15,064 bases of DNA from Anaerolineae bacterium (lineage in GTDB: Bacteria; Chloroflexota; Anaerolineae; B4-G1; DUEL01), in NCBI GenBank assembly GCA_016926575.1, contig JAFGOJ010000017.1, positions 1 through 15,064 of the forward strand. Reading direction: 5' to 3'. Position numbers and translations under genes: made by a program. Positions within the stretch are counted from its first letter, which is position 1, and each line of letters starts with the position of its first letter. Under the pieces are notes generated by a model that was not told where the DNA came from, did not search any database, and was given only the letters and a program-made list of their open reading frames with translations. This document shows positions 1 to 6,702 of the stretch, piece by piece.

Positions 1-16
1 AGGAGCAAATACACGC

Positions 17-171
17 GTAACTGCTCAGGCTGTGCGCCTGGCAGTTACCCGCTTGGCGCGTCGAAGGGAGAAAATGGGGGTTTTGCGAGCGGCGAAGCCG
101 CCCGCAAACCCCCCACTCCCCCCTCTTTAGCGGCGAAGTGAGGTGACTGCGAAGCGTAGCTGAGCAGTTAC
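17..171. mobile_element. MITE-like element with 12-bp TIRs and 8-bp target duplication
   Basis: GTAACTGCTCAG at 17-28 is matched exactly by its reverse complement at 160-171. Immediately outside these ends the octamer ATACACGC occurs at 9-16 and again at 172-179; the direct match runs to 10 bp if the first two TIR bases are counted. Perfect terminal inverted repeats abutting an 8-bp direct repeat are the signature of a transposed element. At 155 bp it cannot code for a transposase. Each end also folds on itself: 17-24 pairs with 41-48, and 143-150 pairs with 164-171 with one G-T wobble. From memory, GTAA-starting ends with 8-bp duplications are typical of the IS66 family, so a non-autonomous IS66-type derivative is a reasonable guess. 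Confidence 0.75.
75..114. repeat. long GC-rich hairpin inside the MITE-like element
   Basis: The run of G at 76-80 followed by TTTTGCG can pair with CGCAAA and the run of C at 103-113. An inner GCGGC (89-93) pairs with GCCGC (97-101) around a GAA loop, leaving small bulges at 81, 88 and 102. It sits in the middle of the 155-bp element and gives that element a strongly folded core, as is common in MITEs. No T-tract follows, so it is not an obvious intrinsic terminator. Confidence 0.6.
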
Positions 172-203
172 ATACACGCGTTGGTTTTTGGTTTGGGGGG
201 CGG

Positions 204-232
204 TTGACTTGAAAGAAAAGAGTATGTATAAT
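204..232 (+). promoter_or_regulatory. near-consensus sigma70 promoter for the DUF4388-GTPase operon
   Basis: TTGACT at 204-209 and TATAAT at 227-232 are separated by exactly 17 bases, matching the housekeeping sigma consensus at 11 of 12 positions. Transcription would begin near 239-240, giving a leader of about 45 nt before the ATG at 284. The -35 box lies 32 bp downstream of the end of the MITE-like element. Confidence 0.85.
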
Positions 233-283
233 CAGAGCTAACGCGAATGGTACCAATTCGGCTCGCATTAAGGTAGGCGGTGT

Positions 284-1141
284 ATGGCACTAAAAGGAAA
301 TCTACGGGACTTTAGCACCACCCAGTTGTTCAACTTGATCAACCTGGCACGCAAAACGGGTACCCTGGCGATTGAGACCAAACAGTCTCAAGCCCGTTTG
401 TGTTTCAAGGGAGGGAAGTTGATCTACGCCACGATGGATGGTCAGGAAGATCGACTGGCGACGATCCTGCTGCGTGCTGGGAAGATATCCGAGGACACGG
501 CTCGCACGATCCGCGCTCAATCTGACATCAAGAACGACAAAGAATTGGCAGCGCTGTTGATCAACGCGAACTACGTCACTCAGGACGATATCGTTCAGAG
601 CGTGCGCAACCATAATCTCAACATGGTCTACAAGTTGTTCTCCTGGTCGGACGGCGCGTTTCGTTTCGAACCGGCGCTGTTGCCGTTGGAAGACCGCATC
701 ACGCTTCCCATCGACCTTGAGAACATCATCATGGAGGGCAGCCGCCGGCTGAAGGAATCGGAGCGGTTACAGGAGGAGATACCGGATCTCGACAAGGCGC
801 TCCGGTTTACCGACCGCCCCGACGTGCGGATGCGCACCATCAACTTGACGGTTGAGGAGTGGCGCGTGGTCTCTTTCATCAACCCGCGCAACACCATCCG
901 CCAGATCGCCCAGTACAACAATATGAGCGAATTTCAGATCCGGCGTATCGTCTACGGCCTGCTTCAGGCGGGGTTGGTAGAGCTCGTTCAGCCCGAGGGA
1001 GTGGCCGCGCCCAAGAAGCCGTCCGCCTCTGCTGCTACGGGGGCGGAAGACGCACGCGCGCGCACCCCAATGACGGCCAGGAAGCCGGCGATTAAGCGGA
1101 ACGTCGTTCAACGACTCATCGATCGCATCCGGGAGATATAA
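284..1141 (+). CDS. DUF4388 (PATAN)-domain protein with C-terminal winged helix
   Basis: A 285-residue soluble protein. Residues 1 to about 150 look like a DUF4388/PATAN domain: it opens MALKGNLRDFSTTQLFNLI, followed by the GTLAI and FKGGKLIYA strands that mark this family. Residues about 185-240 resemble a winged helix (a segment around EEWRVVSFIN and a helix IRRIVYGLLQAGLVELV). The tail 240-270 is Ala/Pro-rich and probably disordered, ending in a basic helix. DUF4388 proteins commonly sit beside receiver proteins and MglA-like GTPases and are thought to be signalling adaptors; no enzyme activity is implied. An AGGTAGG motif precedes the ATG, and the next gene starts 3 nt after the stop, so the two are almost certainly cotranscribed. 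The winged helix could bind DNA or protein; the sequence does not decide. Confidence 0.85.
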   Translation: MALKGNLRDFSTTQLFNLINLARKTGTLAIETKQSQARLCFKGGKLIYATMDGQEDRLATILLRAGKISEDTARTIRAQSDIKNDKELAALLINANYVTQDDIVQSVRNHNLNMVYKLFSWSDGAFRFEPALLPLEDRITLPIDLENIIMEGSRRLKESERLQEEIPDLDKALRFTDRPDVRMRTINLTVEEWRVVSFINPRNTIRQIAQYNNMSEFQIRRIVYGLLQAGLVELVQPEGVAAPKKPSASAATGAEDARARTPMTARKPAIKRNVVQRLIDRIREI

Positions 1142-1144
1142 CCT

Positions 1145-1681
1145 ATGCAGACCCTCAAAATGGTAGTAACCGGTCCATTCTCTGCAGGCAAGACCCAGTT
1201 CATCAAGACGATCAGTGAAATCGACGTCGTCGATACTGAGCGCAACATCACCAGCGAAGCGGAGCGCGTGAAAGCTCAAACGACGGTAGCGATGGACTTC
1301 GGTCGCATCACGATCGACAGGGACTTGGTGCTCTATCTCTTCGGTACGCCGGGGCAGCGCCGGTTCGACTTTATGTGGGAGGTGCTTTCCGAGGGTATGC
1401 TCGGTTTCGTGGTGATGGTAGACAGTACCCGCCCCGAAACGTTCCGTGAAGCACGCCGGATTCTCGATACGTTCCGCTCCTTCTCCCCTACGCCGTACGT
1501 CGTGGCGGCGAACCGGCAGGATTCGCCGGACTCTTGGGCGCCGGAAGACTTGCGCATCGTTCTGAAGATCGATTCTGACGTCAAGGTATTGCCGTGTGTG
1601 GCGGTCGATAAGGAGAGCGTCAAGCAGGTGTTGTTGGAGCTGCTGTATTCGATCCTGGAACTGATGGACGACGAGGCATAG
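1145..1681 (+). CDS. small Ras-like GTPase (MglA/COG2229-like)
   Basis: A 178-residue single-domain G protein. The P-loop GPFSAGKT is at 10-17, a switch-I threonine pair is at 46-47, and the G3 region reads FGTPGQ at 66-71. There the usual DxxG aspartate is replaced by Gly, as is common in this prokaryotic GTPase group. G4 reads NRQD at 123-126 in place of NKxD. Related GTPases (MglA and neighbours) act as polarity or motility switches with a Roadblock-type GAP. No Roadblock gene is present here, so the DUF4388 protein encoded 3 nt upstream is the obvious partner candidate. There is no membrane segment or lipidation box. The family assignment is firm; the cellular process is not known from this window. 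Confidence 0.9.
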   Translation: MQTLKMVVTGPFSAGKTQFIKTISEIDVVDTERNITSEAERVKAQTTVAMDFGRITIDRDLVLYLFGTPGQRRFDFMWEVLSEGMLGFVVMVDSTRPETFREARRILDTFRSFSPTPYVVAANRQDSPDSWAPEDLRIVLKIDSDVKVLPCVAVDKESVKQVLLELLYSILELMDDEA

Positions 1682-1786
1682 TTGGCCGCGCGGCAAGGCG
1701 GCGCGTCTGGAGTGGGCTGGCGGCGTTTGGGCAGCTCGTTTCTGTGCGTCTGGTTGGGGCACCTTACGCATCCTCGGGGGCGCATT

Positions 1787-1795
1787 GTAACTGCT
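1787..1795 (+). repeat. solitary copy of the MITE terminal 9-mer
   Basis: GTAACTGCT here is identical to the first nine bases of the 12-bp terminal inverted repeat at 17-28. No partner end or flanking duplication is found nearby. It could be a degraded end, a shared target or regulatory motif, or chance. Confidence 0.25.
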
Positions 1796-1842
1796 TCGTA
1801 ATATAGTTGCAACGTTCCCTTGCTACTCTTTCTTTCTGATTG

Positions 1843-1851
1843 TGTTATGAT
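1843..1851 (+). promoter_or_regulatory. extended -10 promoter candidate upstream of hydrolase A
   Basis: TGT followed by TATGAT (1846-1851) forms an extended -10 element in the 237-bp gap between the GTPase and hydrolase genes. The best -35-like hexamer, TTGCTA at 1820-1825, has a 20-base spacer, which is too long, so the site relies on the TGn extension. Transcription would start near 1858, leaving about 60 nt of leader. The rest of the gap (1682-1918) shows no gene or clear terminator. Confidence 0.45.
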
Positions 1852-1918
1852 GAGCACATAGTATCGGGGCGTTGAGTCGGTTGGTGCATTCATTCAAGGT
1901 GGTCGTGGGTCGGCAATA

Positions 1919-2713
1919 ATGAGTTCAATGGTTACTGATCAGGGGCTTGTTCACTACGAAGCCTACGGCCGTGGCAAACCGGTGATTTTGCTCCATTGTT
2001 GGTTGGGCTCTTGGAGCTACTGGCTCAGCACAATGGAGGCGTTGAGCAAACGGTATAAAACCTACGCGCTCGACTTCTGGGGATTCGGTGAATCGGCGAA
2101 GTCGAGCAACTTGTATAACGTGCCGGACTACGTGCAGATGGTCACGCAGTTCATGGAGCGCCTGGGCCTGGAAAAGGCCCCGGTGATGGGCCACTCGATG
2201 GGGGGCACGGTTTCGTTGAGCCTGGCGTTGACTCACCCCGAACGCGTGCAGAAGGTGGCCGTCGTCGGTTCGCCCATCGCCGGAGATGGGTTGGCGCTGT
2301 TGCTCAAACTGGCCGCCAAACGCCCTTTGGCGGCGCTGGCTTACAATATACCCGGCGTGCTGCCGGTGGGGATTCGAATCATCTCGCCCTTGTGGGCGCG
2401 CGACTGGAAGACGTGGTACGCGATGTTCGAAGAGGACCTTTCGCGAACCAGTATGCACTCTTTCCATTACAGCATCGCTTCGCTGCGCGCGACCGACCTG
2501 ACCCCCCGGCTGGGGGAAATCCGCGTCCCGGTGCTCGGCATCTACGGCAACAATGACCGGGTCGTCAACCCCAACCAGGGCCAATTGATTACGAAACACG
2601 CCGAGAAAGGGCAGGTGACCTATTTCGAGAAGTCGGGCCATTTCCCAATGCTCGACGAACGCGAGAAGTTCCACCAGGTCATTGAAACGTTCTTGGAAAA
2701 CTCGGCAGGATAG
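1919..2713 (+). CDS. alpha/beta hydrolase A (intact catalytic triad)
   Basis: A 264-residue alpha/beta-hydrolase-fold protein. The nucleophile elbow GHSMGG places Ser93 as nucleophile. Asp213 (in GNNDRVV) and His241 (in SGHFPML) complete the triad. The oxyanion region reads HCWLGS at 26-31, where most relatives have HG. A cap of about 70 residues (118-187) lies between the elbow and the acid. It has no signal peptide and is presumably cytosolic. Substrate cannot be read from the sequence; the fold covers esterases, thioesterases, lipases and haloperoxidase-like enzymes. It is first in a run of eight same-strand genes and precedes the V4R gene by 21 nt. A paralogue lies at 12403-13197. The ribosome binding site is weak; Met4 at 1928 is an alternative start. 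Confidence 0.88.
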   Translation: MSSMVTDQGLVHYEAYGRGKPVILLHCWLGSWSYWLSTMEALSKRYKTYALDFWGFGESAKSSNLYNVPDYVQMVTQFMERLGLEKAPVMGHSMGGTVSLSLALTHPERVQKVAVVGSPIAGDGLALLLKLAAKRPLAALAYNIPGVLPVGIRIISPLWARDWKTWYAMFEEDLSRTSMHSFHYSIASLRATDLTPRLGEIRVPVLGIYGNNDRVVNPNQGQLITKHAEKGQVTYFEKSGHFPMLDEREKFHQVIETFLENSAG

Positions 2714-2720
2714 GGCCGAG
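2701..2720 (+). other. small hairpin spanning the hydrolase A stop codon
   Basis: CTCGGC (2701-2706) pairs with GCCGAG (2715-2720) around an 8-base loop, and the TAG stop (2711-2713) lies in the loop. No T-run follows, so it is not a standard terminator. It could influence mRNA stability or reinitiation at the V4R start at 2735. Chance is also possible for a 6-bp stem. Confidence 0.3.
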
Positions 2721-2734
2721 CGCTGAGGGGTGCG

Positions 2735-3379
2735 ATGCCGGTTCAACAGGATTCCGAAGGCCATCCGGTGTACGCCTTCCCCAATAAGATGGGACGCATC
2801 GCGCTGCTGGCTTTGGAAGACGTGATGGGTCGCAATGGCCTTAGCGCGATTTTCAACCTGGCCAATCTCAGGCATCTGCACAGCAACTATCCGCCGAATA
2901 ACTTCGATATGGGGTTCTCTTTCGAAGAGCTCTCGCGGTTGTTGGGGGCGCTGGACGAGATGTACGGGCCGCGCGGCGGGCGCGGGTTGGCCATCCGCGC
3001 CGGCCGGGCCTGCTTCCGCTTCGGCATCAAGGACTTTGGGCCGATGTTGGGCATCGCCGACCTGGCCTTCCGCGTCATGCCGCTGACGATGAAGCTGCGG
3101 GTTGGGTTCGATGTCTTCGCCGAGGTCTTCAATCGCTTCAGTGACCATAAGGTTCGACTGGAAGAGGAAGAAGATCGGTTTCTGTGGGTCACCGAACGGT
3201 GTGGGTTCTGTTGGGGACGTACGACGGCCGCGCCGTGCTGTTACGTATCCGTTGGACTTTTGCAGGAAGGATTGTATTGGGTGAGTGGCGGCCGGCATTT
3301 CGAAGTGGAAGAGACCTCTTGCATTGCCGCTGGAGATGAAGCCTGTGTCATTGAGGTCGGGAAGGCCCCGGTGGATTAG
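2735..3379 (+). CDS. V4R-domain (4-vinyl reductase/hydrocarbon-binding type) protein
   Basis: A 214-residue cytosolic protein. The C-terminal part, roughly 145-208, looks like a V4R domain: a core strand-helix segment followed by HFEVEETSCIAAGDEACVIEV, with the paired cysteines near the end typical of V4R/BchJ-like proteins. Six cysteines cluster at 156, 159, 168, 169, 196 and 204, enough to bind a metal or sense redox state. Residues 1-140 form a separate mixed region without a motif I recognise. V4R domains are described as small-molecule or hydrocarbon binding and accompany tetrapyrrole enzymes, transcription regulators and others. GAGGGG at 2725-2730 is the ribosome binding site. The next gene begins 3 nt after the stop. 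No photosynthesis gene is nearby, so a role in bacteriochlorophyll synthesis is unlikely. Confidence 0.65.
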   Translation: MPVQQDSEGHPVYAFPNKMGRIALLALEDVMGRNGLSAIFNLANLRHLHSNYPPNNFDMGFSFEELSRLLGALDEMYGPRGGRGLAIRAGRACFRFGIKDFGPMLGIADLAFRVMPLTMKLRVGFDVFAEVFNRFSDHKVRLEEEEDRFLWVTERCGFCWGRTTAAPCCYVSVGLLQEGLYWVSGGRHFEVEETSCIAAGDEACVIEVGKAPVD

Positions 3380-3382
3380 TGT

Positions 3383-4645
3383 ATGCGAAAAATCATCTTG
3401 CGCGACCGACGACCGATTGCTCCGTTTAACGAGCCTGCGCGCGACTTGCGAATTCTGAACAAGCCGCTCTGGCTGCACCAACGCGACTTGCTGGTGCCTT
3501 ACGTGTCGATGGAGCGCGAGATCGATTCGTTCGACGAGATCGGGCTCGACCGCGTCGAGACGTTTGTCTACCGGGAGAACCTCTTCTTCGACAAGTATTT
3601 CCTGGAAGCCTTTATCGCCAAGGCGCGTAAGTTGGGCAAGGCCTGCCGGGTCGCCTTCCCGCTCGACGATAACGCCATCTCCGAACACGCGCTGCCACTG
3701 CAGAAGACGATCCGCCGCGAGGGGAATTACTACGTGTCCGATATGTGGTACTACCCCTTCGGCTTCGAAGAAAACGTCCGCCCGCTGGTGATGCACACCG
3801 AACCGCGCGAAGTGGGCTACTACCACGTCCCCACCCATATGTCCGATACGATGGGTGACCTGATCTACTACGTTCCCACGAAGGCTTTCATGGCCATCGA
3901 GACGTGGCTGCACGTCTTGCTGTCCAACGTGGTGTTCGGAGCGTTCGCCGAGGGCGCACGGCTGGAACAGTCTGTCGAGTGCAGCTTCGGCACGCAATTG
4001 AAGATGCTCTGGCGCTCGGTGCTGGAACAAAAGCAGTTCCTGTCGTCCTCGCAGGTGGTCAAGATCGGCCGCAACTGCTCTATCGACCCCGATGTGATCA
4101 TCCGCGGCCCGTCGACGATTGGCGATAATGTCACCATCGGCCCAGGCGTGGTGATCGATAACTGCATCATCGGCAATAACGCCGACATCTCCCAAGGCTG
4201 CCAGTTGATGCTCAGCGTGATCGGCGACCGCTGCTTCCTGCCCTTCCGCGCCTCCCTCTTCATGACGGTGCTCATGGAGGACTCGATGGTGGCGCAGAAT
4301 ACGTGCCTGCAACTCAGTTGCGTCGGGCGTGGGAGCTTCATCGGCGCGGGCAACACGTTCACCGATTTCAACCTGGTGCCCAAACCCATCCGCATCGTGT
4401 TGGAGAATGGCATGGGAGAGTCGGACATGCCCGTCCTGGGCGGGTGCGTCGGGCATAACTGCCGCATTGGCTCGGGGATGATCGTCTATCCGGCCCGCAC
4501 CATCGAGTCGGATTCGGTTCTCGTCGCGTCCCAGGAACGACGCGTCATCACAAAGAATATCACGTACGAGACGAGCGACGTCCAAAAAATACCGCGCGGC
4601 CAGAATCTTCATCGCCGCTTGTACCCGCGAGAAGATGAGAAATAG
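3383..4645 (+). CDS. left-handed beta-helix (hexapeptide-repeat) protein with nucleotidyltransferase-like N-terminus
   Basis: A 420-residue protein. Residues about 225-295 and 355-381 carry hexapeptide repeats of the left-handed beta-helix type (examples: VVKIGRNCSIDPD, STIGDNVTIGPGVVIDN, CRIGSGMIVYP), as in GlmU-like acyltransferases and sugar nucleotidyltransferases. The N-terminus (IAPFNEPARDLRILNKPLW) recalls the opening of the NTP_transf_4 group, but the LxxGxGTR pyrophosphorylase loop is absent, so nucleotidyl transfer is doubtful. Residues 100-220, rich in aromatic residues, are not recognised. Possible roles are acyltransferase, scaffold or a divergent sugar-nucleotide enzyme. It lies 3 nt after the V4R gene and 12 nt before the reductase gene, so it is translated as part of that group. 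Confidence 0.6.
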   Translation: MRKIILRDRRPIAPFNEPARDLRILNKPLWLHQRDLLVPYVSMEREIDSFDEIGLDRVETFVYRENLFFDKYFLEAFIAKARKLGKACRVAFPLDDNAISEHALPLQKTIRREGNYYVSDMWYYPFGFEENVRPLVMHTEPREVGYYHVPTHMSDTMGDLIYYVPTKAFMAIETWLHVLLSNVVFGAFAEGARLEQSVECSFGTQLKMLWRSVLEQKQFLSSSQVVKIGRNCSIDPDVIIRGPSTIGDNVTIGPGVVIDNCIIGNNADISQGCQLMLSVIGDRCFLPFRASLFMTVLMEDSMVAQNTCLQLSCVGRGSFIGAGNTFTDFNLVPKPIRIVLENGMGESDMPVLGGCVGHNCRIGSGMIVYPARTIESDSVLVASQERRVITKNITYETSDVQKIPRGQNLHRRLYPREDEK

Positions 4646-4657
4646 CGATTAACATTT

Positions 4658-5740
4658 ATGGACCATTTCGCCTTCATCATTCACCCTTTGGACCCCAAGG
4701 CGGATGTGGCGCGCAAGTACCCGCGCCTGGCCAGGCTGCTGCCCGTGCCGTTGATCCACTTCCTTTCGCGCCTGTGGCCGCCGCTGGTGCTCTCGCACGT
4801 GACCGGCATACGCTCTCAGGCGACCGGCGCGCAGGTGGAAGGGTGGCTGCTGGCGTGCCCACTGACCACCCGGCAGTTGACCCACCTTCCGGCCCGTGTG
4901 GCGTACCGCAAGATCATCCAGACCGGGCGGCTGGCCGAACGGTTGAACGTTGACATTTTAGGGTTGGGCGCGTATACGTCGGTGGTGGGGGACGGCGGCA
5001 TCACCGTGGCGCGCGCGCTGAACGTCGCAGTGACGACGGGCGACAGTTACCCCGTCGCGCTGACGGTGCAGGCTCTGTTCAAGGCTGCCTCGCTGGTGGG
5101 GGTCGACCCGGCCCAGGCTACGGTCGCCATCGTCGGGGCCACCGGGGCCATCGGCTCGGCCTGCGCCGAGCTCCTCGCCCCCAAGGTGGCGCGCATGCTC
5201 CTGGTGGGGCTGCGCGAGGAACGCCTGCGCGAAGTGGCCCGCGACGTCCAACGCCGCGGCCTGGACGACGTCGAATTCTCGACGCAGATCGAAGCCATTC
5301 GAGCGGCGCACCTGATCATCAGCGCGACCAGCGCCGGCCGGCCGATCATCTTTCCCGAGCACCTGCGGCTCGGCGCGGTTGTCTGCGACGTCGCCCAACC
5401 CGCCGACGTCTCGCAGCGCGTCGCAGAGGAACGCCGCGACGTGCTGGTCGTCGAAGGCGGGCTGGTGGAGGTGCCGGGCGAACCCGACTTCCGCTTCGAT
5501 TTCCGGCTGCCGCCCGGCCTGGTCTTCGGGTGTATGGCAGAGACGATCGCGCTGGCCCTCGAAGGTCAGTTCGAAGACTTTACAGTGGGCAAAGAAATAG
5601 ACATCGAAAAAGTGAACCGGATCGAGGCAGTCGCTGCCCGACACGGTTTTCGGTTGGCCGGATTGCGCTCCTTCGGGCAGCCCGTAACAGATGAACAGAT
5701 TCGAATGATCCGCCAGCAGGTGGAGCAAGCAGCCGGGTAA
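4658..5740 (+). CDS. acyl-ACP reductase (AAR)-like NAD(P)H-dependent enzyme
   Basis: A 360-residue protein resembling cyanobacterial long-chain acyl-ACP reductase, which converts fatty acyl-ACP (or acyl-CoA) to fatty aldehyde. The N-terminus (FIIHPLDPKADVARKYP) aligns with the AAR opening, which supports the ATG at 4658. TGIRSQATGAQVEGWLL and LGAYTSVVGDGG are family-like blocks, and the Rossmann motif GATGAIGS lies at 160-167. Cys292 in GCMAE corresponds to the ACFAE cysteine of AAR, the acyl-accepting nucleophile reported near residue 294 in Synechococcus. The spacing and length match, so an active enzyme is likely. No aldehyde-deformylating oxygenase is present, so alkane formation cannot be assumed; alcohols, wax esters or ether-lipid precursors are alternatives. 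A generic shikimate-dehydrogenase-like label would be less precise. Confidence 0.75.
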   Translation: MDHFAFIIHPLDPKADVARKYPRLARLLPVPLIHFLSRLWPPLVLSHVTGIRSQATGAQVEGWLLACPLTTRQLTHLPARVAYRKIIQTGRLAERLNVDILGLGAYTSVVGDGGITVARALNVAVTTGDSYPVALTVQALFKAASLVGVDPAQATVAIVGATGAIGSACAELLAPKVARMLLVGLREERLREVARDVQRRGLDDVEFSTQIEAIRAAHLIISATSAGRPIIFPEHLRLGAVVCDVAQPADVSQRVAEERRDVLVVEGGLVEVPGEPDFRFDFRLPPGLVFGCMAETIALALEGQFEDFTVGKEIDIEKVNRIEAVAARHGFRLAGLRSFGQPVTDEQIRMIRQQVEQAAG

Positions 5741-5748
5741 TACCCGGC
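5732..5748 (+). other. perfect 7-bp hairpin spanning the AAR-like stop codon
   Basis: GCCGGGT (5732-5738) and ACCCGGC (5742-5748) form a perfect stem around an AAT loop, and the TAA stop overlaps the stem and loop. A GGAGG ribosome binding site for the next gene follows at 5757-5761. There is no T-tract, so this is more likely an mRNA-stability or partial processing element than a terminator. Confidence 0.45.
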
Positions 5749-5768
5749 CTAGCGTCGGAGGTTGCGTT

Positions 5769-6659
5769 ATGAGTAAGGGAAGAATCCTGGTCGTGGAGGA
5801 CGATTTCGATATCTCCAATATGCTCCGCATCTACTTTCAGAGCCAAGACTACGAAGTCTCGGTGGCGCCTAGAGGCGGGGATGCGTTGGAGATGTGCCGG
5901 CAACAACTTCCACACGTGGTCGTGCTGGATATTATGCTGCCGGATATCGATGGCTACGAGGTGTGTACGCAGTTGCGCAGCAACTTGCGCACCAGTCACA
6001 TCCCGATTATCTTCCTGACCCAGAAGGACGAACGGTCCGACAAAATTCACGGCCTGGAGTTGGGGGCCGACGACTACATCACCAAGCCGTTCGACGTCGA
6101 AGAATTGAAGCTGCGGGTTAAGAATGCCATGGCCCGCGCCACCTACGAGAGCCTCACCAACCCCACGACCGGCTTGCCCAGCGCCAAGATGATCGAAGAG
6201 CAGTTGCGCGGCTTGATGCGCCGCGCGGAATGGGGCGTCCTCTACGTTGGCATCAACCGGCTGGAGGCGTTCAGCGACGTGTACGGCTTCGTCGCCGCCG
6301 ACGAGGTGCTGCGCTTCGCCGCGCTGGTGATGAGCGAAACGGTGGACGTGCTCGGCACGCCCAACGACTTCATCGGCCACATTGGCGGCGATGACTTCAT
6401 CATCATCACAGAAAAGACCCTGGCCAACACGATCGCTGATGGCCTGGTCAAACGGTTCGACGAGGGCGTGGGAACGCACTACGATTTCATGGCCCGCCAG
6501 CGCGGGTATATCGTCGTGAACAGCGAATCGGGGCAAGAGAAGCAGGTCGGCTTCATGAAGATGGCCGTCGGTGTCGTGACAAGCGACAACGGCCCCTTCA
6601 CCGACATCCGCGAGATTACCGAAGACGCCGCCGCGGCGCGCCGGCAGAGCCGCCAGTAG
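5769..6659 (+). CDS. response regulator: receiver plus degenerate GGDEF-like domain
   Basis: A 296-residue protein. Residues 1-120 are a complete receiver domain: acidic pocket E10-D11-D12, phospho-acceptor Asp54, Thr84 and Lys106. Residues about 128-290 resemble a GGDEF domain but are degenerate. The usual DxLTGLxNR opening reads NPTTGLPSA, the metal-binding DIDxFK strand reads GINRLEAF (Asp replaced by Gly161), and the active-site loop is GGDDF at 206-210. No RxxD inhibitory site precedes it. I infer that it lacks diguanylate cyclase activity, or has it much reduced, and may act as a nucleotide-binding or interaction output. A GGAGG with 7-nt spacing precedes the ATG. It sits 28 nt after the AAR-like gene and 43 nt before the kinase, its likely phosphodonor. 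Confidence 0.88.
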   Translation: MSKGRILVVEDDFDISNMLRIYFQSQDYEVSVAPRGGDALEMCRQQLPHVVVLDIMLPDIDGYEVCTQLRSNLRTSHIPIIFLTQKDERSDKIHGLELGADDYITKPFDVEELKLRVKNAMARATYESLTNPTTGLPSAKMIEEQLRGLMRRAEWGVLYVGINRLEAFSDVYGFVAADEVLRFAALVMSETVDVLGTPNDFIGHIGGDDFIIITEKTLANTIADGLVKRFDEGVGTHYDFMARQRGYIVVNSESGQEKQVGFMKMAVGVVTSDNGPFTDIREITEDAAAARRQSRQ

Positions 6660-6702
6660 GCGCAGGAACGTGCGCAGGGACATCACACCTTCAGGTTAAG
6701 CG

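Noticed and set aside
2735..3379. Bacteriochlorophyll 4-vinyl reductase (BchJ)
   Set aside because: Only the V4R portion is similar and no pigment gene is in the window; the domain occurs in many non-photosynthetic proteins.
1925..4612. 895-codon open frame on the minus strand
   Set aside because: It lies antisense to three well-supported genes, its product is His/Asp/Arg-rich with no recognisable domain, and it reflects codon bias of GC-rich genes.
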